From: Liopterus haemorrhoidalis
Lineage: Eukaryota > Arthropoda > Insecta > Coleoptera > Dytiscidae
Length of the DNA stretch: 64,000 bases
Assembly: GCA_963971575.1 (NCBI GenBank)
Contig: OZ020625.1
Coordinates: 29,673,753-29,737,752 of the forward strand
Direction of reading: 5' to 3'
The position numbers were made by a program, and so were the translations under genes. Positions 24,801 through 37,700 of this stretch are shown here, in pieces. Below the pieces are notes generated by a model that was given only the letters and a program-made list of their open reading frames with translations, ran no database searches and was not told where the DNA came from. Within the stretch, counting starts at the first letter, position 1; every line of letters begins with the position of its first letter.

Positions 24801-27800
24801 TATCCATTTAGGTGAAATATGTTCGTTATTCGTTCTACAACCATATGACTTAACCTCCATGCAAATGTCATTCCATGTTTATTTCACGATCAAAATTGTC
24901 GTTTTCTTGCGCATCAATTCTAGTACTTCCAACCAGCCACCAACAAAACGCACCTAATGTCACATCATCAGCATATCCTAGTGTCCATAGCTTTCTCCTT
25001 TCCAGCACGTTTTTAAATAGACTGACTTTTATTGATTGACATAACTCAATCTAGTTAGTATTCTGGTGTGTAAGTAGTAGTTTACCTTATTTTACTTTTT
25101 AGATTCTTGAAGAGTTGCCAGTGCTCCAGTAATCCACTATTTTAAGTGTCAATGATAACGAATGTCGTTCAAGTCATAAAAATTTTATACAGGTCAAAAA
25201 GAAAATATTCTTAGGTCAACAGGTTTATATAAGAAACTGCTAAATTTAAAAACTAGTTTATTAAAATTTTGACCTTTTAGATTGAGTATTTTGGGCCTAG
25301 GATTAGCAATAAGATTACTTCATTTTGGAAATGACATTTTAAAATGTTATATGAAGCATTTTGAGACGTATTGTTTATCAATAGACCATATTAGTGTGTC
25401 GACACATACATGTGCTGCCACCTGAGAACTGAGTCCTTTGGAAATTTTTGACAGGTTTAAAATACATTTGACATTACTTTTGTTACCTTAATTTTATGAA
25501 TATCTTCAATTTTGGAGCAAAAAATATGTATTTTTGATAAATATATACTAATATATACAGTCCAAATACTTTATATTATAGAATAATGATTTTATAAATA
25601 TATAAATAAGGATTCGAAGATATATTTATAGGTTACGTTTTTAAATAATATGAAAATCGGAATATCTTTAGTATTTATTTAATTAACACTAAGTAATCAT
25701 TAATATTTTGTTTTAGAATGCATAATTGTTTTGCTCCAAATTGTAACCATTACAGCAAAAATTTCTAGAGAAATGTGTAGATATTAAGTATTCAATAAAT
25801 GTTTTAAGTTCAAAGTATAATATTTTATTTTGCCTGTGAGTATAACCTGGCACCAACATTATAACCTCTGAAAATATTCATTTACAAATTTTATCATAAA
25901 ATGGATTGGCATATATTAGTACATTTTTAGGGTTTTGTAGGTATGACCAAAAAACCCTTATACCGTCATTTTGTCGTCTGTCTGTCTGTCTGTCTGTCTG
26001 TCTGTTCGGTAAATATTGTAGCCAAACGGCTAAACCTAGAGAGTTGATATTTGGCATGCTTATACAACTCTTTGACCCGCACATAGGAAAAATACTAAAA
26101 CATCTAAAAAACATATCCCCCTAAAAATATAAATAAATATGAGCTCATCAAAAAAAAATATATTTTTTTTTAATTCTGAGTAGGGTATCAAATGAAAGCC
26201 CTTAGTACGTGGATTAACGATCAAAATTTTATTTTTGCAAAATAAATTATTTTGACTCGATTTATGCCAAAATTGTGCAAAAAAAATTTTGTCCCACACC
26301 CTGTAGCCCAGATGGTTTAAACTAAAAATCTGAAAAAACTCTAAGTAATGTACATTGGTGTGAACCTGAATAGTACAATAGGAATTTTTGAGCAGATTAT
26401 GTTTTCGGAAAATAACGCATTTTTTGTGTTTTTAACTAAAATATGTTAAATATTTAATTCGCTATGTAACACTCCAGATCAGTAACTCTAGTAGCTCAGT
26501 TGGTTTTGTGATGCACTTTATAATTTGCAGTGCGAACGTTGCAGAGTTCGAATCCTGTTAATTTTATTTTTTTTTTCTGTTTTTTTTTTGCATTTTTATT
26601 TTGTTTAAATTATTTTGTCAACATTCTAGTTATTTTTTGGTAAATGTTGCATTTATTTTTTAAAAGCGTAAATTTAATAACCAGTGGGAAGTGTTGAAAT
26701 TATAATTTAATTCTGTTTGATGAAATCAGAGGGCGGAACTTGATATGAGCAACCAATGGAAGCCATAGGCGCAATTTAAAATCTTAATGAACCTTGCTAT
26801 ATAAAAAAAATACTGCACATATTTAGAAACTTAAATAATGGTATTAGGCATTCGAATTAAAATTCATAAAAAAATATTTTGACATAAAATTTGTTTTGGC
26901 ATCCCAAATAATCATCATTCAGTTACTAAATACCTGCAAAACCCAGAAATGTGTGAAGATTCACACTTCACATAAATTTTTTAATAGTCGGTTATAATTC
27001 AAATATACTGTATACAGCAAGAAAATAAATTTGACCAAAAATTGTTTATAAACCAATACTGTTTACATACGTTGATAGATAGAGGCGCCGTTTCGATAAT
27101 TTTAGTCGCGAATAGTCGACTAATTTAAGAGCTCTGAACGCAGTTTTATAGTACAGTAATTTTAGTTAGTAAATTCCTCGTTAGTCATTTCTTTGTGACA
27201 TAACAAATTAAAATATCTAACTGTTCGCATAAAAAACAATTGTCAAAGTATGCACTAATAGCAAAACAAAAGTACAGAGTAACAGTTTAGTGCAATAACG
27301 GTAACGAGAGTAACAATTTGCAGTGTCCACGGGTAATGATACAGATTAGTCTGAGCTGACTCGGTAACGGTAACACAGGCGTGGACCTAGCTGTTGCAGC
27401 TGGATCTATTCAAAAAATATCACAATTGATGGAGAAATTAATGTGACGTCATTATGGGCTAGCCTTTGCCCACGATTCGACTTGAGGAATTAATAAATTC
27501 ATTATCGGTGACGCCTTGTTTCTAATTTTACCGTTTATGAGAAACTGCGATATGGCTAGAGATAGCAATTGATCATTTTATTACATATTATTAAATATAT
27601 TCGAAATGTTATATGCGATCGATTGAATGGTAGAAAATAATCGATTAATCGAATGTGAAGTAAAAAAAAAAATTGATGTGAAGTGTGAATTTTCACACAT
27701 TTCAGGGTTTTGCAGGTATTTAGTAAGTGAATGATGATTATTTTGGATGCGAAAACAAATTTTATAAAAATATTTTTTTTGTTAATTTTAATTCGAACGC

Positions 27801-28680
27801 CTAATACCATTATTTAGGTTTCTAAATATGTGCAGTATTTTTTTTTATATAGCAAGGTTCATTAAGAATTTTAAAAATTTCGCCTATGGCTTCCATTGGT
27901 TGTTGTAAGTTCCGCCCCTCTGATTTCGTGTACATTGAAACAGAATTAAATTATAATTTAAACAATTTCCACTGGCTATTAAATTTACGCTTTTAAAAAT
28001 TAAATGCAACATTTGCCAAAATATAACTAGAATTTTGAAAAAATAATTTAAACAATATAAAAATTAAAAAAAAAAAACAAAAAATAATATAGTCTCTTCT
28101 CACAGGGTTCGATCCCTTTCGGATCGGGTTACTTGGGTGAAAAATCAGCGTCAAATATCACTAGACCAGCATACACGTTACAATGTGGCGTGTTACAAAG
28201 CTATAACTTGTGTACATTATTAACCAAAAATCACAAAAAATGCGTTTTTTTCCAAAAACCTAATCTGATCAAAAATTCCTGTTGAACTATTCCGGTTCAC
28301 ACCAATGTACATTACTTAGAATTTTTTCAGATTTTTAGTTTAAACCATCTGGGCTACAGGGTGTGGGACAAAAAATTTTTTGCACAATTTTGGCAAAAAA
28401 CGCTTCAAAATAATTTATCTTGCAAAAATAAAAATTTGATCGTTAATCCACGTACCAAGGGCTTTCATTTGATACCCTACTCAGAATTATAAAAAAATAT
28501 TTTTTTTTTCGATGAGCACATATTTGTTTATATTTTTAGGGGGATATGTTTTTTAGATGTTTTAGTATTTTTCCTATGTGCGGGTCAAAGAGTTGTATAA
28601 GCATGCCAAATTTCAACTCTCTAGGTTTAGCCGTTTGGCTACAATTTTTACCGAACAGTCAGACAGACAGACAGACAGAC

Positions 28681-28717
<37 letters not shown>

Positions 28718-31700
28718 TACAGACAGACAGACAGACGACAAAATGACGGTATAAGGGTTTTTTGGTCATACCTATAAAACCCTAAAAACATACATTGGCC
28801 GACAAAAATATTAAGACTAAATGTTGTATATCGTCGGCTTACTTGTAAAACCGTCCGATTTTCGACTGTTTTGATTTTTTTTGTTTTATTATTTCCGTAA
28901 AATAATACAAAAATGTTAAAATAATCATAAAATGTTTTGCCCATTGTAAATGAAATTGTATTACTGATATTTCATGAAAATTTCATAGAACAGAGTTCTA
29001 AAATAATGATTGTAGTAATTATTGACCGCCAACATATATAAGGGAGGTATTGTGATCATACCGATTTTGACATTTCGAGATTTCGATGGATCTCCACGAA
29101 TTGAGGTCCCTACATAACGTTTTCACTATTTTTAGCATGATGTCTGTCGGTCTGTCTGTCCGTCCGTCTGTCGGTCCATGTACACATACAGAGCAAATTC
29201 GGCTAAAAGGATTTTTATGAAAATTCATATTTAAGCTTTTGACATCAATGGCACGAGTTGATTTTGGTAAAAATAGATTAACTAGAAATGAGAGTTTTCT
29301 CGTGTCGATTTTAAGATTTTTGCGAATATTTCACAACAGAGAAATATTTCGAAAAAATGTATTTAACAAAAGTTACTATAAAAGCAATAACTAACCACTT
29401 TTATTTGAGACATTTTTTGATAAAGCAGCATGGCATAAATTATACAAATACTTTGTGATGGCGGTCGGTCCTGTGGTGGCCACAGCTGATTTTTAATCTT
29501 TCATTTGCTAATTTCACAAATTCTATAATTTTTGGCAATGTCCGAAACATATCTTCTGTAAAATTAATTAAAATATTTGATTATAACAGTATATTTTTGG
29601 CGGAAATGATTAAATTCTTTATATATTTCTCATCGACCATCCAGTTTTTTTATAAGACAAAAAATTTATAATTATTTTAATTTATAAATAATCCAGATAC
29701 GATCAGGTCACTCTTCATTTATCACCAATATCGTCCCATAATATTAAATTAAATTTTGTAGCTTCTGTACCATTTAAGACATTAAAATTATTTTAATGCG
29801 TGAGAACTGGTGTAGTTGGACGTCGATTATAAAACACAGGATGTTTTAAATTTTAATTACTGTTAAATAGTTCACATTTTGGGTAACTGTAACAAATACA
29901 GGTCGCTATAGGTCATTTCTTTGGTTTAGACCTGGGGTCTGCAGACTGCGGCTCGCGAGCCGCATACGTCTCTATCGGGTCATGATAAATAATATCTCTG
30001 TTAGAAAATATTAGGCCAAGTTATTTCTACTCTGCTGCTAGAATGTATTTTATACAAGTACTTTGTCATGGCGGTCGGTCCTGTAATGACAACAGCTGAT
30101 TGTTTTAGTAAATTTTGAAAAAAAAAAAGAAATCGTGATAAAATAAAGAAATTTTAAAAACTACCTTCTGCTCCTTAATCTATGCCTTAAGAGCTCTCTT
30201 TTGATACCACACAATATATTAAAAATTAAAATAATTATTTTTTTAAACAATACACGATTTTAGTCAAAAATACGCCAAAAATGTTTTGTCATGTCCGTTT
30301 TACCCAAGAGGGTTAAACAAAAATTATTATTAATGTACCTTTATCTGAGCCGGTAATGTACGAGATTTTTTTTTTTTTTTTGAAAAAGCATTGACATAAT
30401 TGCCTTTTTTGCACAAGTGACAGTTTAATGTCATTCTCGAGTGTTCCAGCTTTTGCCACATATGGCGCTGCGATCTTAAAAAGTTTCTCCTATAATCATT
30501 TGAAACATGCAGAAACCAACTATGAAGCCGAAAATTATTTATTTATATATATATATATACAGAGTTTTTGTGGAAATGTTTCTTTATTTCGGAAAAGTCC
30601 CCGACTACTGCTGTAAGTGGTTAGTAATACCCTTTTCACACTAGAACTTTAAGATCGGATGTTAAAGTGAATGTATCTTTAAACGCTAATGTGAAACCTT
30701 ATGGCCTCGTCTAAATACAAGCGATGTTTAAGACAGAGATCTGCGTCTTAAACTTCGTCCGCATTGCCAACTTAATTTCTATTATAAAAAAATACTCCTT
30801 GAATTTGTGCTGTCAACATTTTATATTATCATAAACAAGAATACTGTATTATATCGACGTTATAAGAAGTTTATACTTATTGTTATAATAAAATTATTTA
30901 TTTTAATAATGTGTTTAATAAAATACAGAGCTACAATAATTGAGATAAAATGTATCGACTTACATGTTAATACAGGTGTAATATATTCTTTATTGTAGTG
31001 TCTTTATTGTAGAATGAAATGAAATATCCATATTTGTTTATAATAATTCAAAATGTGCGTCTGCGCAGACAGTTCAAAACTGGTAATTTCATGACGGTAA
31101 CTTAAGGACAAAATTACTGTAGCTGATGACAGCACCGGAGATTTAAACATCAAGTGTGAAAGCATACCGATGTTAAACATCGGTGAACTTTAAGTTCACT
31201 CGTCTTAAAGTTCTAGTGTGAAAAGGGTATTAGAGTGGTCACTTAACCATTTATTTTAAATTGACCTTGGTCATTGAATATTGAAGTACCTCTGGAATTT
31301 AAAATCGAAAGTTTTCGAAAGGAGAAAGTTTCTCTCGGACAGGTATTTCATATCTTCTTTAGTTCTGTACCAAATATTTAAGTTTGAATTATCGACTATT
31401 GAATTTTTCCATTGTAGACACACCTACCAAATTGATACTTTCAAACGAAATTTTTTCAATGATGAATTAGTAGAAATTGTTTCAATGGTACTTTTTGCAA
31501 ATATGAGTCATGTCAGATAAAAACTTAATGGAACAATTAGTTCTGAAAATAATAAATAAATTGAGGTCTTTTCAATTTGCTAATAAATGTACGAGTGCAA
31601 AATAAAGCCAGAACATTTTTTTTTTTGGAACAAACTGTTCTATTGCTTTTCAAAATATTCGCCTTTAAGTTTCATATACTAGGGATGTTTCCTAAATTCT

Positions 31701-34700
31701 GGGAATTGTACTATAATTAAATTACGCAGAACTTATAGGCAATGTTATTGGTGCCAGACAAGTCTTGACATGTTTATGCAACTATCTAGTGCAATATTGT
31801 TCAGTCTGATTTAGGTGTTCGAGTGATATAGACGCGTTTTCATAGCACTGTTTTTGTAACCATGGAAGACGCAGCAAAATCTCAAAGAGCAATAATTTTC
31901 TTTTTGTGGAAAGGTGTGAAAACATCAGAAATTATTCAGCGTCTGCAAGGAGTATTTGGTGAGTCTGCAGAATCCAAAAGTACTGTTTATCGATGGATCG
32001 ATCGTTTTAAAACCGGTAGAATATCACTAGAAGACGATCCACGCAGTGGGCGCCCAAGCACGTAAATGAAAGAAACATTACTGCCGTCGAAGACCTACTG
32101 AAAGAGGACAGGCGAATGACTATTCATCAAATTAGTGTGCGCCTAGGGATAGGTACACGACAAGTTCATGACATCTTGCATGATTGGGCGTTAGCAAGGT
32201 TTCGCCGCGCTGGGTGCCAAGGCTGTTGGGACCAGAACAGAAACTCAATAGGAAAGTTCTTTAAGGACGGCTTAAAAATATTAGTTTATCGTTGGGATAA
32301 ATGTATTCAGTTAAATGGAGATTATGTTGATAAACTACATTGTAATATTGACGAAAATTAACAAAATAATAAAAATTATAGCTAAATTCCCAGAACTTTG
32401 GAAACATCCCTCGTACTTTTGGATGCGTTCAAACCAATTCTCGAAACATTTTTTCCACTCTGAAGTTGGTCTCAAAAACATGGTTTAAGAAGGCTTCAAC
32501 CGTTCTTGAGGTGAAAATCGCTGTCCACGCATTTTTTGTTTGATATTGGGGAACAAAAAAGTCGTTAGGGGATAAATCAGGTGAATACGGGCAATGAGAC
32601 ATTAATTCGATGTTTTTCTCCTTCAAATAATTGTTTGACGTGCTTTGTAGGAGCTTGAATTGTCATGATGAAGAATGATGCGACCATTTTGGTTGTTGTT
32701 CCTATTATTTGACCAATTTGAAACTGAAGGTCTTGAATTTTCGTGAAAGTGAAAAGAAAGTGCATTTAAAAAATGAAAAGTAATTATTAAAACTAAAAAA
32801 ATATGAGAAATTTAAAATTTTTACTTTTGTGTTAAAATTGGCGTGTTAAATTAGGTGGCATTGAATTTCTATTGGACTATTAGCGTGGTGGGAGTTTTTT
32901 GTCACCAAATACTCGGTGACCTTCATAGATAAAGGTCAACATGATTTTTTTTTTAGAATTGTGATTAAAGTTCCGCATAACTTTGTTCAATATAATGTTA
33001 CATATATTTAGTTTCCATAGTTTACGAACATAGGTGACTATGGTATCAATAGCAAATTTTAAAATTTTTTAAAAATTCGTATCTCAAAAACGGTAAGAAA
33101 TAGAGACCTGCGGTTTGAATTTTTGAAATTTTCATACCTTGTTTAGTCTCTAAAAAAATTGGGGGTTTAATATTTTAGGTATAATAGTTTGTACAGAGTT
33201 CTAAACAAAACTTCAGAAAATGGCCAAAAATAGAAATCATGAATTTTTATATTTTTTATAAATTTAATATCTCAAAAATGGTAAGAGATAGAGACCTGCG
33301 GTTTGAATTTTTAAATTCTTCACATCTTGTTTAGTCTAGAAAAAAATTGGAGTTACCTTAAGACTTCTTCGCAAGAAATTATTAGCAATCTAACAAGACA
33401 AGAAATTTGTAAAAATATGTGCCGTTTTATCAAAAAATGTATATCTCAAAAATGGTAAGAGATAGAGACTTACGGTTTGAATTTTTGGAATTCTCACACC
33501 TTGTTTAGTCTAGAAAAAAATTGGGGTTACCTTAAGACTTCTTCGCAAGAAATTATTAGCAATCTAACAAGACAAGAAATTTGTAAAAATATGTGCCGTT
33601 TTATCAAAAAATTTATATCTCAAAAACGGTAAGAGATAGAGACCTGCGGTTTGAATTTTTGGAATTCTCATATCTTGTTTAGTCTAGAAAAAAATTGGAG
33701 TTACCTTAAGACTTCTTCGCAAGAAATTATTAGCAATCTAACAAGATAAGAAATTTGTAAAAATATGTACCGTTTTATCAAAAAATGTATATCTCAAAAA
33801 CGGTAAGAGATAGAAACCTGCGATTTGAATTTTTGGAATTCTCATATCTTGTTTAGTCTAGAAAAAAATTGGGGTTACCTTAAGACTTCTTCGCAAGAAA
33901 TTATTAGCAATCTAACAAGACAAGAAATTTGTAAAAATATGTACCGTTTTATCAAAAAATTTATATCTCAAAAAGGGTTAGAGATAAGAGTCTTGCGGTT
34001 TGAATTTTTGGAATCTTCATACTTTTTTTTAGTTTATAAAAAATTTAGGGCTTAAATATACAAAGCACAATTATTTGTATAGGGTCCTAAACAAAATTCT
34101 CCAAAATGTCCAAAAATTGAAATAACGAAATTTTATGATTATTATAAAATTAATATCTCAAAAACGGTAAAAGATAGAGATCTGCGGTTTGAATTTTTGG
34201 AAACTCCATACTTTTCTTAGTTTCTAAAAATTTTAGGGCTAAATATGCAAAGTAGAATAGTTTCTATATGGTCCTAAACAAAATTCTCCAAAATGTCCAA
34301 AAATTGAAATAATGAAATTTTATGATTTTTATAAAATTAATATCTCAAAAAGGGTAAGAGATAGAGACCTGCGGTTTAAATTTTTGGAATCTCCACACTT
34401 TGCTTAGTTAGGAAAAAATTTGGGGCTTTAATATCATAATTATAATACTTTGTACAGGTTCCTAAACATTATGCTTCAAAATGACCAAAAATTGATTTAA
34501 TATAATTTTATAATTTAAAAAAAAATTAATATCTCAAAAATGGCAAGAGATAGAGACCTGCGGTTTGAATTTTTCGAATCCTCATACATTGATTAGTTTA
34601 CTAAAAAATTGGGGCATTTTAACCCAGAATATTAGAAATATTTTTATTTTGAAGGATTATCTTAAAATCTAAGAAAAATATACACCTGTGGTTGGAATTT

Positions 34701-37700
34701 TTGAACTTCTAGGCTCTTAGATACCTGAAAGGTAATTTTTGAATCAAATCCATAACAAAAAAAAAAGTCAAATTTTTTTTGAATTTCAAAAAATAATATC
34801 TCAAAAACTGATAGAGATAGCGATCTGCGGTTTGAATTTTTTAATTCCTTATACTTTATTTGGTCTAAAAAAAAAAAAAATGGGGGTCTCCAATTACAGT
34901 AGTTTTGGCCATTTTGTTTAAGCTTTGTAAATCATACTTACAATAAACATTTTTTGGTTAAGGTTACTATCATTTTAAAATGTAATTTTCTTTATATTTT
35001 GATTTTTGTGTTATTCTTAATACAAATTTCCCATTCATTTATTTTTTTGTCATTAAAATATGTTAAAAAAATTATTTAATTTTGACATATGTCATTCGTT
35101 TCCATGGTTTCATTGTTGGAATTTTAAAATTTCACATACCAACGTCAAAAATGAAATAACCCAAGTAAGTCCCCGTCTCGTGACAACCTAAAAGAGCGAA
35201 ATTCCCATTTAGTTCCGCCTAACCTTTTGGAACAGACTGTAGATGCATATTTTTAATTTTTGACCAACAAATTTTTGGCCGGGATTTGAACCCGAACCCC
35301 CATGGTCCAGCAATCATTGCATCACTACACGAAGCACTACGCCACGGTGTCCGGCAATGTGCGTGTTAATAATAATAACCATTCACACTATAATATAAAT
35401 GGTTGTATTAAAACACGTGCACAAATACCGTATTCCAGTCTGTATATGACTCATGTTAATTTTTATAATGGATTGTATGAGCGTGTGCTTAGTAGATCTG
35501 TATTATACACTCGGTCCATTAATATTAAAGTCTATGGTCATATCCTGACCATAGATATTATTAATCGCGTCTATCCACGATCAAGAACTTCTTGTACTTA
35601 CTTCCTAGTTCAATGGCTTATTAAAAATGAAATATTTTACTTAGTTTACATGATATTTACTGTTAGAATTATAACAGAGTAGTCTGGTGTTAATTTAACA
35701 ATTTGTTTACTGGTGATTATTTCATTAGAAAAATTTCTGGCGCGTGTTATTAAAAGGTATGTTAATGAGGTGTTGCTCAATTAAAAGTCAACATTAGAGA
35801 ACTGCTGACAGATGAAAAATGAGGAGAGCTAAAGCAGTGTTTCTTAAACTGTTGCCTTGCGACCCATTAAAATATTCACCAATTTTCTACCGCAGAACAA
35901 CTAATAAAAAAATCAGCTGTGGCCACCACAGGACCGACCGCCATGATAAAGTACGTGTATAAAATACATTCTAGCAGCAGAGTAGAAATAACTTGGCCTA
36001 CTATTTTCTAATAGAGATATTATTTATCATGACCATGGAAGCGTTACATATAAGTGAAAAAATTGAGACTTTTTTTCGTTTTATCAAAAAATGTCTCAAA
36101 TAAAAGTTATTAGTGATTGCATTTATAGCAACTTTTGTTCAATAAATTTTTTCAAAATATTTTTCTGTTGCTAGATATTCGCAAAAATCTTAAAATCGAC
36201 ACGAGTAAACTCCCATTTCTAGTCAACCGATTTTTACCAAAAGTTGATCAACTCGTGTCATTGATGTCAAAAGCTTAAATATGAAGTTTCATAAAAATCC
36301 TTTTAGCCGAATTTGTTCTGAAAGTGTACACAGACAGACGGACGGACAGACAGACAGACAGACGGACAGACAGACAGACAGACACACTTAAACCGCCAGA
36401 CATCATGCTAAAAATAGTGAAAACGTTATGTAGGGACCTCAATTCGTGGAGATCCATCGAAATCTCGAAATGTCAAAATCGGTATAATCACAGTACCTCC
36501 CTTATATATTATGTTGGCGGTCGAGAATAGATACTTTCTAATAGATAAAAAAAATTCAAAAAATTTTCGTTTTATTAAAAAATGTCTCAAATAAAAGTTG
36601 TTAGTTATTGCTTTTATAGCAACTTTTGTTAAATATATTTTTACCGACCGCCAACATATATAAGGGAAGTATTCGAATCTCCCAATAACAGTGAGACATC
36701 TGGTGGTGGCTTGGTAAATTAAACAGAAGCGTATATTTGTATAATATTTATAGTGTGTTGTGCTGCAGTTTATGTGAATTAAGACGTATTTTAAAATATA
36801 GTGATTTAAATACAGTGCTTTTTTGCCGAAATATTGTTTGAGCAGATAAATATTAAGAAAAAACTTCTGACATACGCTTCTCGTCGGCCATCAACTGTCG
36901 TACGCAGCGCCGCCAACGTTAGATTGAGTCGCGAATTGTGATTCGTGACCGCAGGTCTCTATCTTTTGCGGTTTTTGTGATAATATATATATTACCGACC
37001 GCCAACATATATAAGGGAGGTATTGTGATCTTACCGATTTTGACATTTCGAGATTTCGATGGATCTCCACGAATTGAGGTCCCTACATAACGTTTTGACT
37101 ATTTTTAGCATGATGTCTGGCGATCTAAGTCTGTCTGTCCGTCCGTCTGTCTGTCTGTCCGTCCGTCCGTCCGTCTGTCTGTATACACGTGCAGAGAAAA
37201 TTCGGCTAAAAGGATTTTTATGAAACTTCATATTTAAGCTTTTGACATCAATGATACGAGTTGATCAACTTTTGGTAAAAATCGGTTGACTAGAAATGGG
37301 AGTTTACTCGTGTCGATTTTAAGATTTTTGCAAATATTACATAACAGAAAAATATTTTGAAAAAAATTATTTAACAAATTTGCTATAAAAGCAATAACTA
37401 ACAACTTTTATTTGAGAGATTTTTTGATAAAATGAAAAAAATTTGAAAAATTTTTTGATTTTTTTTCCAAGCATCTATTTTTTCATACTTATATGTAACT
37501 TATCAATGGTCATGATAAATAATATCTCTGTTAGAAAATATTAAGTCAAGTTATTTCTACTCTGCTGATAGAATATATTTTATACAATTACTTTGTGATG
37601 GCGGTCGGTCTTGTGGTGGACACAGCTGATTTTTTTCATTTGCGCACGCAAGAGGGTGTAAAATAATGTGACCATGGTGCATTACCATCTCTAGATGATC

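Noticed and set aside
25719..25766. Possible THAP finger start (MHNCFAPNCNHYSKN)
   Set aside because: Only the first cysteine pair is present; the downstream Trp, CxxH and AVPTIF-like parts are missing.
33350..33975. CRISPR-like array
   Set aside because: The repeats are 174 bp with no short-repeat/unique-spacer pattern, and the genome is eukaryotic.
35302..35682. 126-codon open frame
   Set aside because: It overlaps a SINE head, has no recognised motif and no splice or start context suggesting a gene.
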